Shown here piece after piece: positions 25,896 through 33,651 of a stretch of 46,020 nt of DNA (position 1 is its first letter; every line of letters begins with the position of its first letter). The stretch comes from Verrucomicrobiia bacterium (GTDB lineage: Bacteria; Omnitrophota; Omnitrophia; Omnitrophales; Aquincolibacteriaceae): NCBI GenBank assembly GCA_035495615.1, contig DATJFP010000002.1, positions 1-46,020 on the forward strand, read 5' to 3'. The notes beneath the pieces are model-generated. The model worked only from the letters and a program-made list of their open reading frames with translations, was not told the DNA's origin and made no database searches. The position numbers were made by a program, and so were the translations under genes.

Positions 25896-27953
25896 CTACA
25901 CCGCCGCTTTCTGGCGGGCTTCGTCGCGCGCCTTGCGGGCCACGCGCTGGGCGTACATGAGGCGCAGTGCTTCGGCGACGCTCCAGGCCTGCGCGATGCA
26001 GCCTCCCGCTTCGAACGGTGCTTCCGCGTCGAAGACTTCGCTGATGGAGCCGATCCCGTCGTCGGCCAGATGCCTTTGCATCGCATCCTGGAAAACCTGG
26101 AACGCCTCCTTATCCCCATGCACCGCGTGCCAGGCACTAAGATAATGGCCGATGAGCCAGGGCCAGACCGAACCCTGATGGTACGCCGCGTCGCGCGCAC
26201 GGCGGTCTCCGCGGTAATGCGGTTGGTATTCCGGATCGCCGGGGGCCAGCGTCCGCAGCCCGAACGGCGTGAACAGTTTGTCGCGCACGCTTTCCAGGAC
26301 CGCCGGGCCGTAGTCTTTTTTCAGCAGCGGGTGGCGGAGCGAGAGCGTGAAAATCTGGTTGGGCCGCAGCTTCGCGTCGTCGCCTTTTTCTCCGTCCACG
26401 AGGTCGTAGAGGTAGCGGCCTTCCGCGTACCAGAAACGCTTGTGGAAAGATTCATGGACGCGCGCGGCGAGATCCGCGAAAAAGCCGCCGCAGGACGGCT
26501 CGCAGACCGCAGACCATTCCTCCATGAGCCGGAGCGCGTTGTACCAAAGCGCCTGGATCTCGACCGGCTTTCCCCGCCGCGGCGTCACGACCCAATCGTC
26601 GACCTTTGCGTCCATCCACGTCAGCGCGTAATGATCGATGGAGCCGCGGATGAGCCCGTCTTCTTTGTCCATGCCGATGCCGTACGCGGTGCCTTGGATG
26701 TGCTTTTCAATGACGGCCCGGAGCACCGGGAAAAGGATTTCCAGCGTCTGCGGGTCGTGCACGTATTGGAGGTAGCGTTCGAGCGCATGGAAATACCAGA
26801 ACGTGGCGTCCACTGTATTGTAGACCGCCTGGTTATCGCCTTCGGGAAAGTGATTGGGCAAAAGCCCGTCGCGGATGTAATTCGCAAAGGTGCGGAGGAT
26901 GGCCTTGGCCTCGTCGAAACGGCCCGTGCAAAGGCACAGCCCTTCGAGGCTGATCATGGTGTCGCGGCCCCAGTCGGTGAACCAATGATAACCGGCAATG
27001 ACGGTGCGCACGTGCTCGCCTGAAGCCTTGATCAGCATGTTCTCGCGGACGCGGTTGCCGGGGAGGATGATGAATTGGTCCGCGGCCAGGACCAGTTCCG
27101 CGGCCATGCCCGACTGCATGGGCTCGGGCGCGGCCTGGAGCAGTTTGCGCAGCCGCGCGAGCTCGCTCTCCTGGATTTTGTCGAAATCCGCTTCGAGGTA
27201 TTCCCAGGGCTCAGTGCTCGCAAAAAAAACAAGATGACGCCCGGGCTCGAGCGTGCCGCGGAAATAGCCGGGGCTGAAAAGAAATTCGCCGTCCGGGAGC
27301 CCGCGCTCTTTTTCCACGCGGTAAAAAAAATGATTTTTTTTCTCCTTCGAGCAGAAGATGGCATCCGGCCCGAGTCCCATCTTCAATTCAAAGCCCGCGT
27401 GCGGCTCGGCGTGGATTTCGTGCCGGCCCTGCTTGATTACGAACGTGAACGGCCACACCGCGGCCTCGGAAAGTTTTTCGTGCGAACGCATGCCGAAATA
27501 CGGACGCAGGTGCAGCCTCACGGGCTCGCCTTCGATCATCCGGTATTCGACGTACACCGTGCTCATGCCGTGCGGCATCAGGAGCCGCTTTTCGAAAAGG
27601 CGTCCTTTCCACTCGAATTGCCAGACCGGCAGCCGCCATTCGAGGCGGAAGCTCTTCAGGCAGGCGGCCGCCTGGCTTTCGGATTGCCCGTCACGATTTT
27701 CCCCGCAGGAAAAAACAACGCGGTCCTTGCCGGCCTCGGCCGATTCCTCGAATTGCGGGACCAGCGACGTGCGGCCTCGGGGTGACGGAAGGTTCGGCAC
27801 CAGAAGGCCGTGATAGCGCCGCGTGGACGCGCCGTGTACCGTGCCGGACGCATAGCCGCCCAGGCCGTTGGTCACGAGCCATTCCCGCTGCAGCAAGGCT
27901 TGCGCGTCCCCGCCGGCCTTCCAGGGAATGTCGATTACTCGGTTTTCAAGCAT
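25896..27953 (-). CDS. Amylo-alpha-1,6-glucosidase, bacterial glycogen debranching enzyme (GH133)
   Basis: 685 residues. The N-terminal domain shows the bacterial/archaeal GDE_N signature, EWLVTNGLGGYASGTVHGAS then RRYHGLLVPN (about 21-52). The C-terminal (alpha/alpha)6 domain carries GYHWFTDWGRDTMISLEGL (about 318-336) and HQGSVWPWLIGHYLSAW (about 591-607), both typical of the GDE_C family. The enzyme removes the alpha-1,6 glucose stubs of glycogen and works by a mechanism different from GlgX, so this genome has two kinds of debrancher. The start at 27953 has AAAGGAG six bases upstream and overlaps the end of treZ by 8 bases. No 4-alpha-glucanotransferase domain is visible. Confidence 0.92.
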   Translation of the reverse strand: MLENRVIDIPWKAGGDAQALLQREWLVTNGLGGYASGTVHGASTRRYHGLLVPNLPSPRGRTSLVPQFEESAEAGKDRVVFSCGENRDGQSESQAAACLKSFRLEWRLPVWQFEWKGRLFEKRLLMPHGMSTVYVEYRMIEGEPVRLHLRPYFGMRSHEKLSEAAVWPFTFVIKQGRHEIHAEPHAGFELKMGLGPDAIFCSKEKKNHFFYRVEKERGLPDGEFLFSPGYFRGTLEPGRHLVFFASTEPWEYLEADFDKIQESELARLRKLLQAAPEPMQSGMAAELVLAADQFIILPGNRVRENMLIKASGEHVRTVIAGYHWFTDWGRDTMISLEGLCLCTGRFDEAKAILRTFANYIRDGLLPNHFPEGDNQAVYNTVDATFWYFHALERYLQYVHDPQTLEILFPVLRAVIEKHIQGTAYGIGMDKEDGLIRGSIDHYALTWMDAKVDDWVVTPRRGKPVEIQALWYNALRLMEEWSAVCEPSCGGFFADLAARVHESFHKRFWYAEGRYLYDLVDGEKGDDAKLRPNQIFTLSLRHPLLKKDYGPAVLESVRDKLFTPFGLRTLAPGDPEYQPHYRGDRRARDAAYHQGSVWPWLIGHYLSAWHAVHGDKEAFQVFQDAMQRHLADDGIGSISEVFDAEAPFEAGGCIAQAWSVAEALRLMYAQRVARKARDEARQKAAV

Positions 27954-29835
27954 GGCGAGCTCCTTTCGCGTTCTTGGTCTCGTGCGCGGTGAAAAAAAGC
28001 GTCGTCTCGCCGGGGATGTTCCAGAAGGAAAAAGGCTGCTTTTTTTTCCGCCGTCCCGTGTAAGAAGGATCGCTGCTGGACAAAACAAGCTTCCACGAAC
28101 GGCCTTGCGGCGAAACCATCAAGGGCTCGGGCATGGGATCGTAACGGAAAGCGGGGCCGAGGTTCACGACGAGCAGGCGGTCGCCGTCTTCCCCGCCATC
28201 GTAGCGCAGCACGAAGCACTGGTCGTTCAGCACGGCGCCGTCCAGCAGGTCCCAGGATTGCCGCGCGATCACCGGATCTTTTTTTCGCAGCGCGAGAAGG
28301 TCTTTATGAAAGCGGTAGGCGGGCGCGTTCTTGCGGCGCTCGGAAAAATCCAGCTTCGCGCGGTAAAACGTTTCCGGAGCGGAACTGTCCGGAATTTTCT
28401 TTTGCGCCTCGGGCTTCTTAAAAGAAGGAAACTGTTCAAAAAATTCCTTGCGGCCCTTGGTGACGAGCGGGGCCAGCTCGTGGTTGTGGTCGGCAAAAAA
28501 AGGAAACGGACTGGTGCTGCCGAATTCCTGCCCCATGAAAAGCAGCGGCGTGGCCGGAGACAGAAGCATCAGCGCCGTCAGCGCGCGATAGCGTTCCGGG
28601 CTTGAAATCACGTTGAGCCGTTCCCCGGAATAATAGTTGGCGATCTGGTCGTGGTTTTGCAGGAAATGCACGAAGGCCGGGGCCTGGAGGCCGCGCGTAG
28701 TCTCGCCGCGTTTCTTCTTTTGCCAGCGGTACCATTGGCCCTGGTACAAATGGCCGTGCCGCACCGCGGCGAGGATGTCCTGCGCCTTGCCGGGATAATC
28801 CGTGAAGTAGGCCTCGTTCATTCCGGTAAGGGCGACCCGTGCCGAATGATGGAAATCGTCGGCCCAGACCGCGTCGAGGCCGTAGCCACCTTCCGCCCGC
28901 GGCCTTATGAGGCGCGTTTGCTGCGGTTCGTTTTCCGCGAGGAGCACGATATTTCTGCCTCCGGCCGCGGCCCGGGTTTTCCGGGAAAGCTCCGCGAGAA
29001 AATATTCGCGGCTTGAATCGACGATGCTTTGCGTGGCGTCCAGACGCAGGCCGTCCATGTGGAATTCCGAAATCCAGTAGCAGGCGTTTTGAATCATGAA
29101 GTCCCTCACGGGACCCGAATCCTGGCCGTCGTAATTCGGCATCGGGCCCCATTCGCTTTTGTGCCGCGGCGAATTGTAATACTTGCTGAAGCAAAAAAGA
29201 TAATTGCCGTCGGGCCCGAAATGGTTATAGACGACATCCAGGATAACGGCCATCCCGATCCGGTGCGCCGCGTTCACGAACCGCTTGAGCGCTTCGGCAT
29301 CCCCATAGACGCGGCTGGGCGCAAAAAAATCCACCCCGTCATAACCCCAGTTCCATTTGCCGGGGAAATCCGCGACCGGCATCATTTCGATCATCGTAAT
29401 GCCCGCGCGCTTCAGCTCCGGCAGCTGGCGCCGCGCCGCGTCCAGCGTTCCTTCGCGCGTGAACGTGCCGACATGCAATTCGTAAATCACCTGGCCTTTC
29501 ACGGCCGCGCCTTTCCATGCGCGGTCGGTCCACCGGAACGCGGCCGGGTCCACGACCTGCGAAGGGCCGTGCGGCCCGCGCGGCTGGAAACGGGACACCG
29601 GATCCGGATATTTTTCTCCGCCGTCCAGACGGTACCAATAAGCCTGCCCCGCTTTCGCGCCGGGAACCTTGCCGGAATGGTAACCCCGGCTTTCGCGGCG
29701 CAGCGGAAAAGCGCGTCCGTTCTGGAAAAGGACTTCGACCTTCCGGGACGACGGCGCCCACACGCGGAAAAAGACGCCTCCTTTTTCAACGCGCGCGCCT
29801 AAAGAAAGCTCCCCATTTTTTGCTGTGCGACTCAT
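27946..29835 (-). CDS. treZ: Maltooligosyltrehalose trehalohydrolase (GH13)
   Basis: 629 residues; releases trehalose from the maltooligosyltrehalose made by TreY. The N-terminal CBM48-like domain reads GVFFRVWAPSSRKVEVLF, then the TreZ signature YPDPVSRFQPRGPHGPSQVV (about 86-105). The barrel has [29 protein letters not shown], the nucleophile D in DGLRLDATQSI (about 265), E in VLLAENEPQQTR (about 298) and D in FLQNHDQIAN (about 393). The start at 29835 follows GGGAG by seven bases. The gene overlaps the GH133 debrancher by 8 bases and lies about 9 kb from its partners glgX-treY, so the pathway is split over two loci. Confidence 0.95.
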   Translation of the reverse strand: MSRTAKNGELSLGARVEKGGVFFRVWAPSSRKVEVLFQNGRAFPLRRESRGYHSGKVPGAKAGQAYWYRLDGGEKYPDPVSRFQPRGPHGPSQVVDPAAFRWTDRAWKGAAVKGQVIYELHVGTFTREGTLDAARRQLPELKRAGITMIEMMPVADFPGKWNWGYDGVDFFAPSRVYGDAEALKRFVNAAHRIGMAVILDVVYNHFGPDGNYLFCFSKYYNSPRHKSEWGPMPNYDGQDSGPVRDFMIQNACYWISEFHMDGLRLDATQSIVDSSREYFLAELSRKTRAAAGGRNIVLLAENEPQQTRLIRPRAEGGYGLDAVWADDFHHSARVALTGMNEAYFTDYPGKAQDILAAVRHGHLYQGQWYRWQKKKRGETTRGLQAPAFVHFLQNHDQIANYYSGERLNVISSPERYRALTALMLLSPATPLLFMGQEFGSTSPFPFFADHNHELAPLVTKGRKEFFEQFPSFKKPEAQKKIPDSSAPETFYRAKLDFSERRKNAPAYRFHKDLLALRKKDPVIARQSWDLLDGAVLNDQCFVLRYDGGEDGDRLLVVNLGPAFRYDPMPEPLMVSPQGRSWKLVLSSSDPSYTGRRKKKQPFSFWNIPGETTLFFTAHETKNAKGARHA

Positions 29836-30122
29836 GCGCGGACTCCCAACGGAAAAAAATCTCCGCGCCGTCGATCGGGCGGATCGGCAAAGCATCCGGC
29901 TTCACCGCCCGCATTCTACCTTCAGCGCTTTAAAAAGGCCGTCATGCTTTCTCTGAAAAAGGGGTGAGGTTTTCGGGGCGGGCCCACGGATTCCCATTAG
30001 GAGCAAATGGCCTTTCCCCCGATACTGCCGCATTTTCAGCCGCTCTAGAATGCCTTCACGTGACGAGATGACATTTCAGGATGGCCGACCCGATACTGGG
30101 GAAGGCGAAGAAGGAGGAAGCT

Positions 30123-31004
30123 ATGATCGAAAAAACCAATTCAGTGACAACTTTTCGTCCCACGATAAGCTGGGGCGCTATTTTCGGCGGCTGGATCTTT
30201 GCCTATGCGTTTGCCATGCTGCTTTATTTACTCGGAGCGGCCGTCGGGGTGACGACTTTATCGGCGATGAACCGCATCGAGGGTGAAGTGACGATCGGGA
30301 CGGGCGTGTGGATGGTCGCGGCCTGGATCATCGCTACGTTTACGGGTTCGGTGATCACGGGGAGGCTGGCGGGCTTCGAAAGACGCTCGAGCGGCGCTTT
30401 TCACGGGCTGATCGTCTGGGCCTTGTCCGGAATCATGACGCTTTTCCTGGGTACCGTTCAGGCCGGGATGGTTGCCGCCGCGGGCGCAGGAGCCACGCAC
30501 GGCATCGTGCAGACGGCGCAGGGCCAGAACCTCGGCGGTCTCGGAGACGCGGCCAAGGCGGCGACGGCACGCGCTGTTTCAGGAGTGACCGGCGGACAGG
30601 TTTCCTCGGACAACATCAACCGCGCCATGAACGACCTGCAGCCTCAGGTCGCGCAGCAGGTCGCCGCGGCCATTGCCAAGGGAGACACCGAGAGCGCCAA
30701 ACGCATGCTCGCGGACAACACCTCGCTCAGCGAGCAGGATATTAATCAGATCGTGGGCGGCGTGCAAGGTAAGACCGAGCAGGCGAAGGACAACGCGGGA
30801 CGTGCCGCTGAAAAAGGCGGCGACGTGGCGAGCGCCGGGCTTTGGGCTTTCCTCATCGCGAGCCTGCTGGGCATGGGCGCGGGAGCGTGGGGCGGCGCCG
30901 TCGGTGCGACGATGGCCGTGAGAGCGTACGTGCGCGAAGGCCAGGAAGTGGAAATTTATTCCCACACGAATTACCAGGAACCGGAAGAACGGAAAGCCGT
31001 TTGA
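30123..31004 (+). CDS. Four-helix membrane protein with W-G-A-I-F-G-G motif
   Basis: 293 residues. Four hydrophobic helices are visible: about 14-42 (SWGAIFGGWIFAYAFAMLLY), 60-82, 92-122 and, after a long soluble stretch, 240-265 (LWAFLIASLLGMGAGAWGG). The opening WGAIFGG is shared with several uncharacterised bacterial inner-membrane proteins loosely annotated as PhnA-like or YrzE-like; I do not assert a family. The loop between helices 3 and 4 (about 125-235) is hydrophilic, rich in Gln, Ala and Asp, and includes NRAMNDLQPQVAQQVAAAI. I choose the ATG at 30123, with AGGAGG five bases upstream, rather than 30081. It stands alone on the plus strand, divergent from treZ. Confidence 0.75.
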   Translation: MIEKTNSVTTFRPTISWGAIFGGWIFAYAFAMLLYLLGAAVGVTTLSAMNRIEGEVTIGTGVWMVAAWIIATFTGSVITGRLAGFERRSSGAFHGLIVWALSGIMTLFLGTVQAGMVAAAGAGATHGIVQTAQGQNLGGLGDAAKAATARAVSGVTGGQVSSDNINRAMNDLQPQVAQQVAAAIAKGDTESAKRMLADNTSLSEQDINQIVGGVQGKTEQAKDNAGRAAEKGGDVASAGLWAFLIASLLGMGAGAWGGAVGATMAVRAYVREGQEVEIYSHTNYQEPEERKAV

Positions 31005-31022
31005 AGTCTTCCCCTCACCCTT

Positions 31023-31048
31023 CCCTCTCCCCGCTCGCGGGGAGAGGG
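31023..31048. terminator. Hairpin repeat between convergent genes, bidirectional terminator candidate
   Basis: CCCTCTCCCC (31023-31032) pairs with GGGGAGAGGG (31039-31048) around a GCTCGC loop, and imperfect symmetry continues on both sides (CCCCTCACCCTT and AGGGAGAGGGG). It fills the 44 bases between the membrane protein and the aldo/keto reductase genes, which converge. The CCCTCTCCCC...GGGGAGAGGG pattern is a widespread intergenic repeat in GC-rich bacteria. No U-tract, so termination is inferred from position. Confidence 0.5.
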
Positions 31049-32047
31049 TTAGGGAGAGGGGCGATTTGTTTCACGCGCGGCCGCCATTTCTTCTGCGCTG
31101 AGCGCCGGGAGATCGAGCGCGGCAAGCGCTTCCTTTAAATGAGCGCGGCGGCTGACGCCCGGGATCACGGTCGAAATTCCCGGCTGGTCCAGCACAAAAC
31201 GGAGCGCGGCCTGCGCCATGCTCCTGCCTTCCTTTGCAAGAAAGCGGAATTTCTCCGCGCGCTTTTTCCGTTCCGCGATGACTTTGGGATGGCGTGTGAC
31301 CTGGTCGGCCTTGGTATCCGACGCCCCGGTCAAAAGGCCGCGGGCAAACGGCAGTCTCGCGATAATGCCCGCGCCGGTTTGCGCGGCATGCGGCAGCAGG
31401 CCGTCCAGCGCCTCCTGATCAATCAGGTTTACCGTGACCTGCACGGGCACCGGCATCCGCTTCAGAAAATCCATCGCATCGCCCTCGGTAATGCAGGAAA
31501 TGCCGTAATGGCGCACCTTCCCTTCCCTCTTCAGCTTTTCGAGCGTCTGCCAGATTTCTTCGATTTCCAGCAGCTTCGGAGACGGGTCATGGAGAAGAAA
31601 CAGATCGACATAGTCCGTTTCCAGGCGGCGAAGCGAGGCCTCCGCGGCGCCGGCCAGATGGCGCGGCGAAAAATTCCGGTATTGGAAAAGATAGCGCGCT
31701 TCGTTGAGCGGGGCGCGGAAAGGACGCAGAAGCGGCGAGAGGAAAGACAGGCGCGGGCCCCACACCTGGCCCACGGTTCCGAGCCGCGTGTAAACGTAGC
31801 CCGCCTTGGTCGTGATGACGGCTTTGTCCCGGCGGCCTTTCAGGGCCTTCCCGATCAGCCGCTCGCTGTGACCGAGCGCATAAGAGTCGGCCGTGTCGAA
31901 GAAATTGATGCCGGCATCGAGGGCGGCCGAAAGCACGGCCAGCGCTTCCTTGTCGTCCTTATAATGGAAGCTGCCCCCCAGCGACTGGCAGCCCAGTCCC
32001 AGTTCGGTGACTTTGAGGTCGGTTTTTCCTAAAATTCTTGTTCTCAT
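31049..32047 (-). CDS. Aldo/keto reductase
   Basis: 332 residues, NADPH-dependent (beta/alpha)8 barrel. The catalytic set is in place: D51 and Y56 in NFFDTADSYALGHSE, K81 in VITTKAG and a histidine in DLFLLHDPS (near 155). GISCITEGDAMDFLKR and TVIPGVSRRAHLKEAL are the usual cofactor-side segments. It resembles the YajO/YghZ/Tas-like group. The loop after K81 (about 83-125) is expanded and rich in Arg, Leu and Phe. The start follows a weak site (GGACAAAT). The physiological substrate is unknown. It diverges from aspartase across a 148-base gap with two inverted repeats. Confidence 0.9.
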   Translation of the reverse strand: MRTRILGKTDLKVTELGLGCQSLGGSFHYKDDKEALAVLSAALDAGINFFDTADSYALGHSERLIGKALKGRRDKAVITTKAGYVYTRLGTVGQVWGPRLSFLSPLLRPFRAPLNEARYLFQYRNFSPRHLAGAAEASLRRLETDYVDLFLLHDPSPKLLEIEEIWQTLEKLKREGKVRHYGISCITEGDAMDFLKRMPVPVQVTVNLIDQEALDGLLPHAAQTGAGIIARLPFARGLLTGASDTKADQVTRHPKVIAERKKRAEKFRFLAKEGRSMAQAALRFVLDQPGISTVIPGVSRRAHLKEALAALDLPALSAEEMAAARETNRPSP

Positions 32048-32102
32048 ATTTGTCCAGCAAAGGTTAACTAGCCTTCAATCAGCCTCATGCATTCAAACCC
32101 AT

Positions 32103-32128
32103 GGGGACAGGTCTAAAGACCTGTCCCC
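32103..32128. repeat. Perfect 12+12 palindrome (GGGGACAGGTCT type)
   Basis: GGGGACAGGTCT and AGACCTGTCCCC are separated by only two bases. A few flanking bases (CATG on both sides at 32089-32092 and 32131-32134, imperfect spacing) may extend the symmetry. GGGGACAGGTCT is a motif I recognise at the ends of REP-associated transposase (RAYT, Y1_Tnp) elements in many environmental bacteria; here only the palindrome is present, with no transposase. Likely a relic or MITE-like element. Confidence 0.6.
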
Positions 32129-32150
32129 GTCCATGCAGCGGGAAAGGAAC

Positions 32151-32191
32151 AAAGGATTATAGCCGCTCCTTTCCTTTTGCTATAATCCTTT
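32151..32191. promoter_or_regulatory. 13-bp inverted repeat with divergent TATAAT boxes
   Basis: AAAGGATTATAGC (32151-32163) and GCTATAATCCTTT (32179-32191) are a perfect inverted repeat with a 15-base loop. The right arm holds TATAAT at 32181-32186 on the plus strand and the left arm holds the same box on the minus strand. The right arm ends 4 bases before the aspartase ATG. Either it is a hairpin at the very start of the transcript or a pair of face-to-face -10 elements; no good -35 is seen. Confidence 0.5.
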
Positions 32192-32195
32192 TGCC

Positions 32196-33584
32196 ATGAA
32201 AACACGCGTCGAAGAAGATTCTCTCGGCAGGAAAAGCGTGCCCGCCTCCGTTTATTACGGCGCGGAAACCGCGCGCGCGCTTGAAAACTTTCCCGTGACG
32301 GGACTGCGCTTCCACCCGGATTTCATCTGGGCGCTGGCCATGATCAAAAAGGCCTCGGCCCGCGCCAATCTCGCGCTGCGGCGCCTCGATGCCCGGCGCG
32401 CCCGCGCCATTGTCCGCGCCTGCGACGAAATCCTGGCCGGCAGGCTCGCGGATCAGTTCCCCACCGACGTGCTGCAGTCCGGGGCCGGCGTTTCCGCGCA
32501 TATGAATTTCAACGAAGTCGCGGCCAACCGCACCCTTGAAATCCTCGGCCGCAAAAAAGGCGATTACGCTTTTCTGAACCCGCACGATCACGTGAATATG
32601 GGCCAGTCCACCAATGACGTGGTGCCGACCGCGATGCGGCTTGCCGCTTACAAGCTCGCGCGTTCTTTCGGCGAGTCGTCGCGCGTTCTCGAAACGTCTC
32701 TGAAGCGCAAAGCCGCGGCTTTCCAAAAAATCGTGAAGGCCGGAAGAACGCACCTGCAGGACGCGGCGCCCGTCACGCTCGGACAGGAATTCGGAGGCTG
32801 GGCACGCCAGTTTGAAAAAGCCCGCGGCCGCGTGGAAACACTGGCGGAAAACCTCCTGGAGCTCGGCCTCGGCGGCTCGGCCGTGGGCACAGGGCTCAAC
32901 ACCACGCTCGCCTACCGCCGCAAAGTCATCGGCTTCCTGAAATCCCAGACCGGTTTCCGCTTGCGCAGCGCCGCCGACCTTTTCGAAGTCATGCAGTCCG
33001 ACGCGGACCTCGCCGCGGTTTCCGGAACGCTGCGGGATTATTCGCTTTCCCTGCTCCAGGTTTCCAATGACCTGCGTCTTCTGAGCTCCGGCCCTTTGAC
33101 GGGCCTCGCGGAAATCCGGCTGCCGCCGCGCCAGCCCGGCTCGTCCATCATGCCGGGAAAAATCAATCCGGTGATGCCGGAAGCCGCGGCGCAATGCGCG
33201 TTCCAGGTCATCGGCAACGACGCGGCGGTCGCCATGGCCGCGGGCGCGGGCCAGCTCGAATTGAACGTCATGCGTCCGGTGATCGCGCACAACCTGCTGC
33301 AGTCGCTTGAAATCCTGAAGAACATCACGCGCCTTTTGAAAATCCATTGCATCGACGGCATCACCGCGGACGCGGCGCGCTGCGAGCATTACGCGGAAAC
33401 AAGTTTCGGCATTGCCGCGGCGCTCAATCCCGTCATCGGATATTCGCAGGCCGCGGCGTGCGTGAAAGAAGCGCTGAAGACCGGCGAAACGCTGCGGGAA
33501 GTCGTGCTGCGGAAAAAACTCATGAAGCCTGCGGAACTCGAAAAAGTTTTATCGCCCGCCCATCTCACGCGGCCAAAAGCCTGA
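32196..33584 (+). CDS. aspA: Aspartate ammonia-lyase (aspartase/fumarase family)
   Basis: 462 residues. Converts L-aspartate to fumarate and ammonia. The N-terminus RVEEDSLGRKSVPASVYYGA and GAGVSAHMNFNEVAANRTLE, HVNMGQSTNDVVPTA and GRTHLQDAAPVTLGQEF are shared by the superfamily. The catalytic loop is GSSIMPGKINPVMPE (315-329). The next segment, FQVIGNDAAVAMAAGAGQLE, and the C-terminus GETLREVVLRKKLMKPAELE fit aspartases better than class II fumarases, so I prefer aspartase; fumarase remains possible. No Shine-Dalgarno is visible. TATAAT ends only 9 bases before the ATG, which suggests a leaderless or nearly leaderless message. Confidence 0.88.
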   Translation: MKTRVEEDSLGRKSVPASVYYGAETARALENFPVTGLRFHPDFIWALAMIKKASARANLALRRLDARRARAIVRACDEILAGRLADQFPTDVLQSGAGVSAHMNFNEVAANRTLEILGRKKGDYAFLNPHDHVNMGQSTNDVVPTAMRLAAYKLARSFGESSRVLETSLKRKAAAFQKIVKAGRTHLQDAAPVTLGQEFGGWARQFEKARGRVETLAENLLELGLGGSAVGTGLNTTLAYRRKVIGFLKSQTGFRLRSAADLFEVMQSDADLAAVSGTLRDYSLSLLQVSNDLRLLSSGPLTGLAEIRLPPRQPGSSIMPGKINPVMPEAAAQCAFQVIGNDAAVAMAAGAGQLELNVMRPVIAHNLLQSLEILKNITRLLKIHCIDGITADAARCEHYAETSFGIAAALNPVIGYSQAAACVKEALKTGETLREVVLRKKLMKPAELEKVLSPAHLTRPKA

Positions 33585-33651
33585 CCTCGCCCCAAGCCCA
33601 TTCCAAGGCTAACCCATTTGCTTTAAAAGAGTTACGGGACAACAAGAAAGC

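Noticed and set aside
29836-30122. TAGAAT elements on both strands (29913-29918 minus, 30046-30051 plus) as promoters of treZ and the membrane protein
   Set aside because: Neither has a credible -35 element at 16-18 bases; the divergent gap of 287 bases holds no other clear signal.
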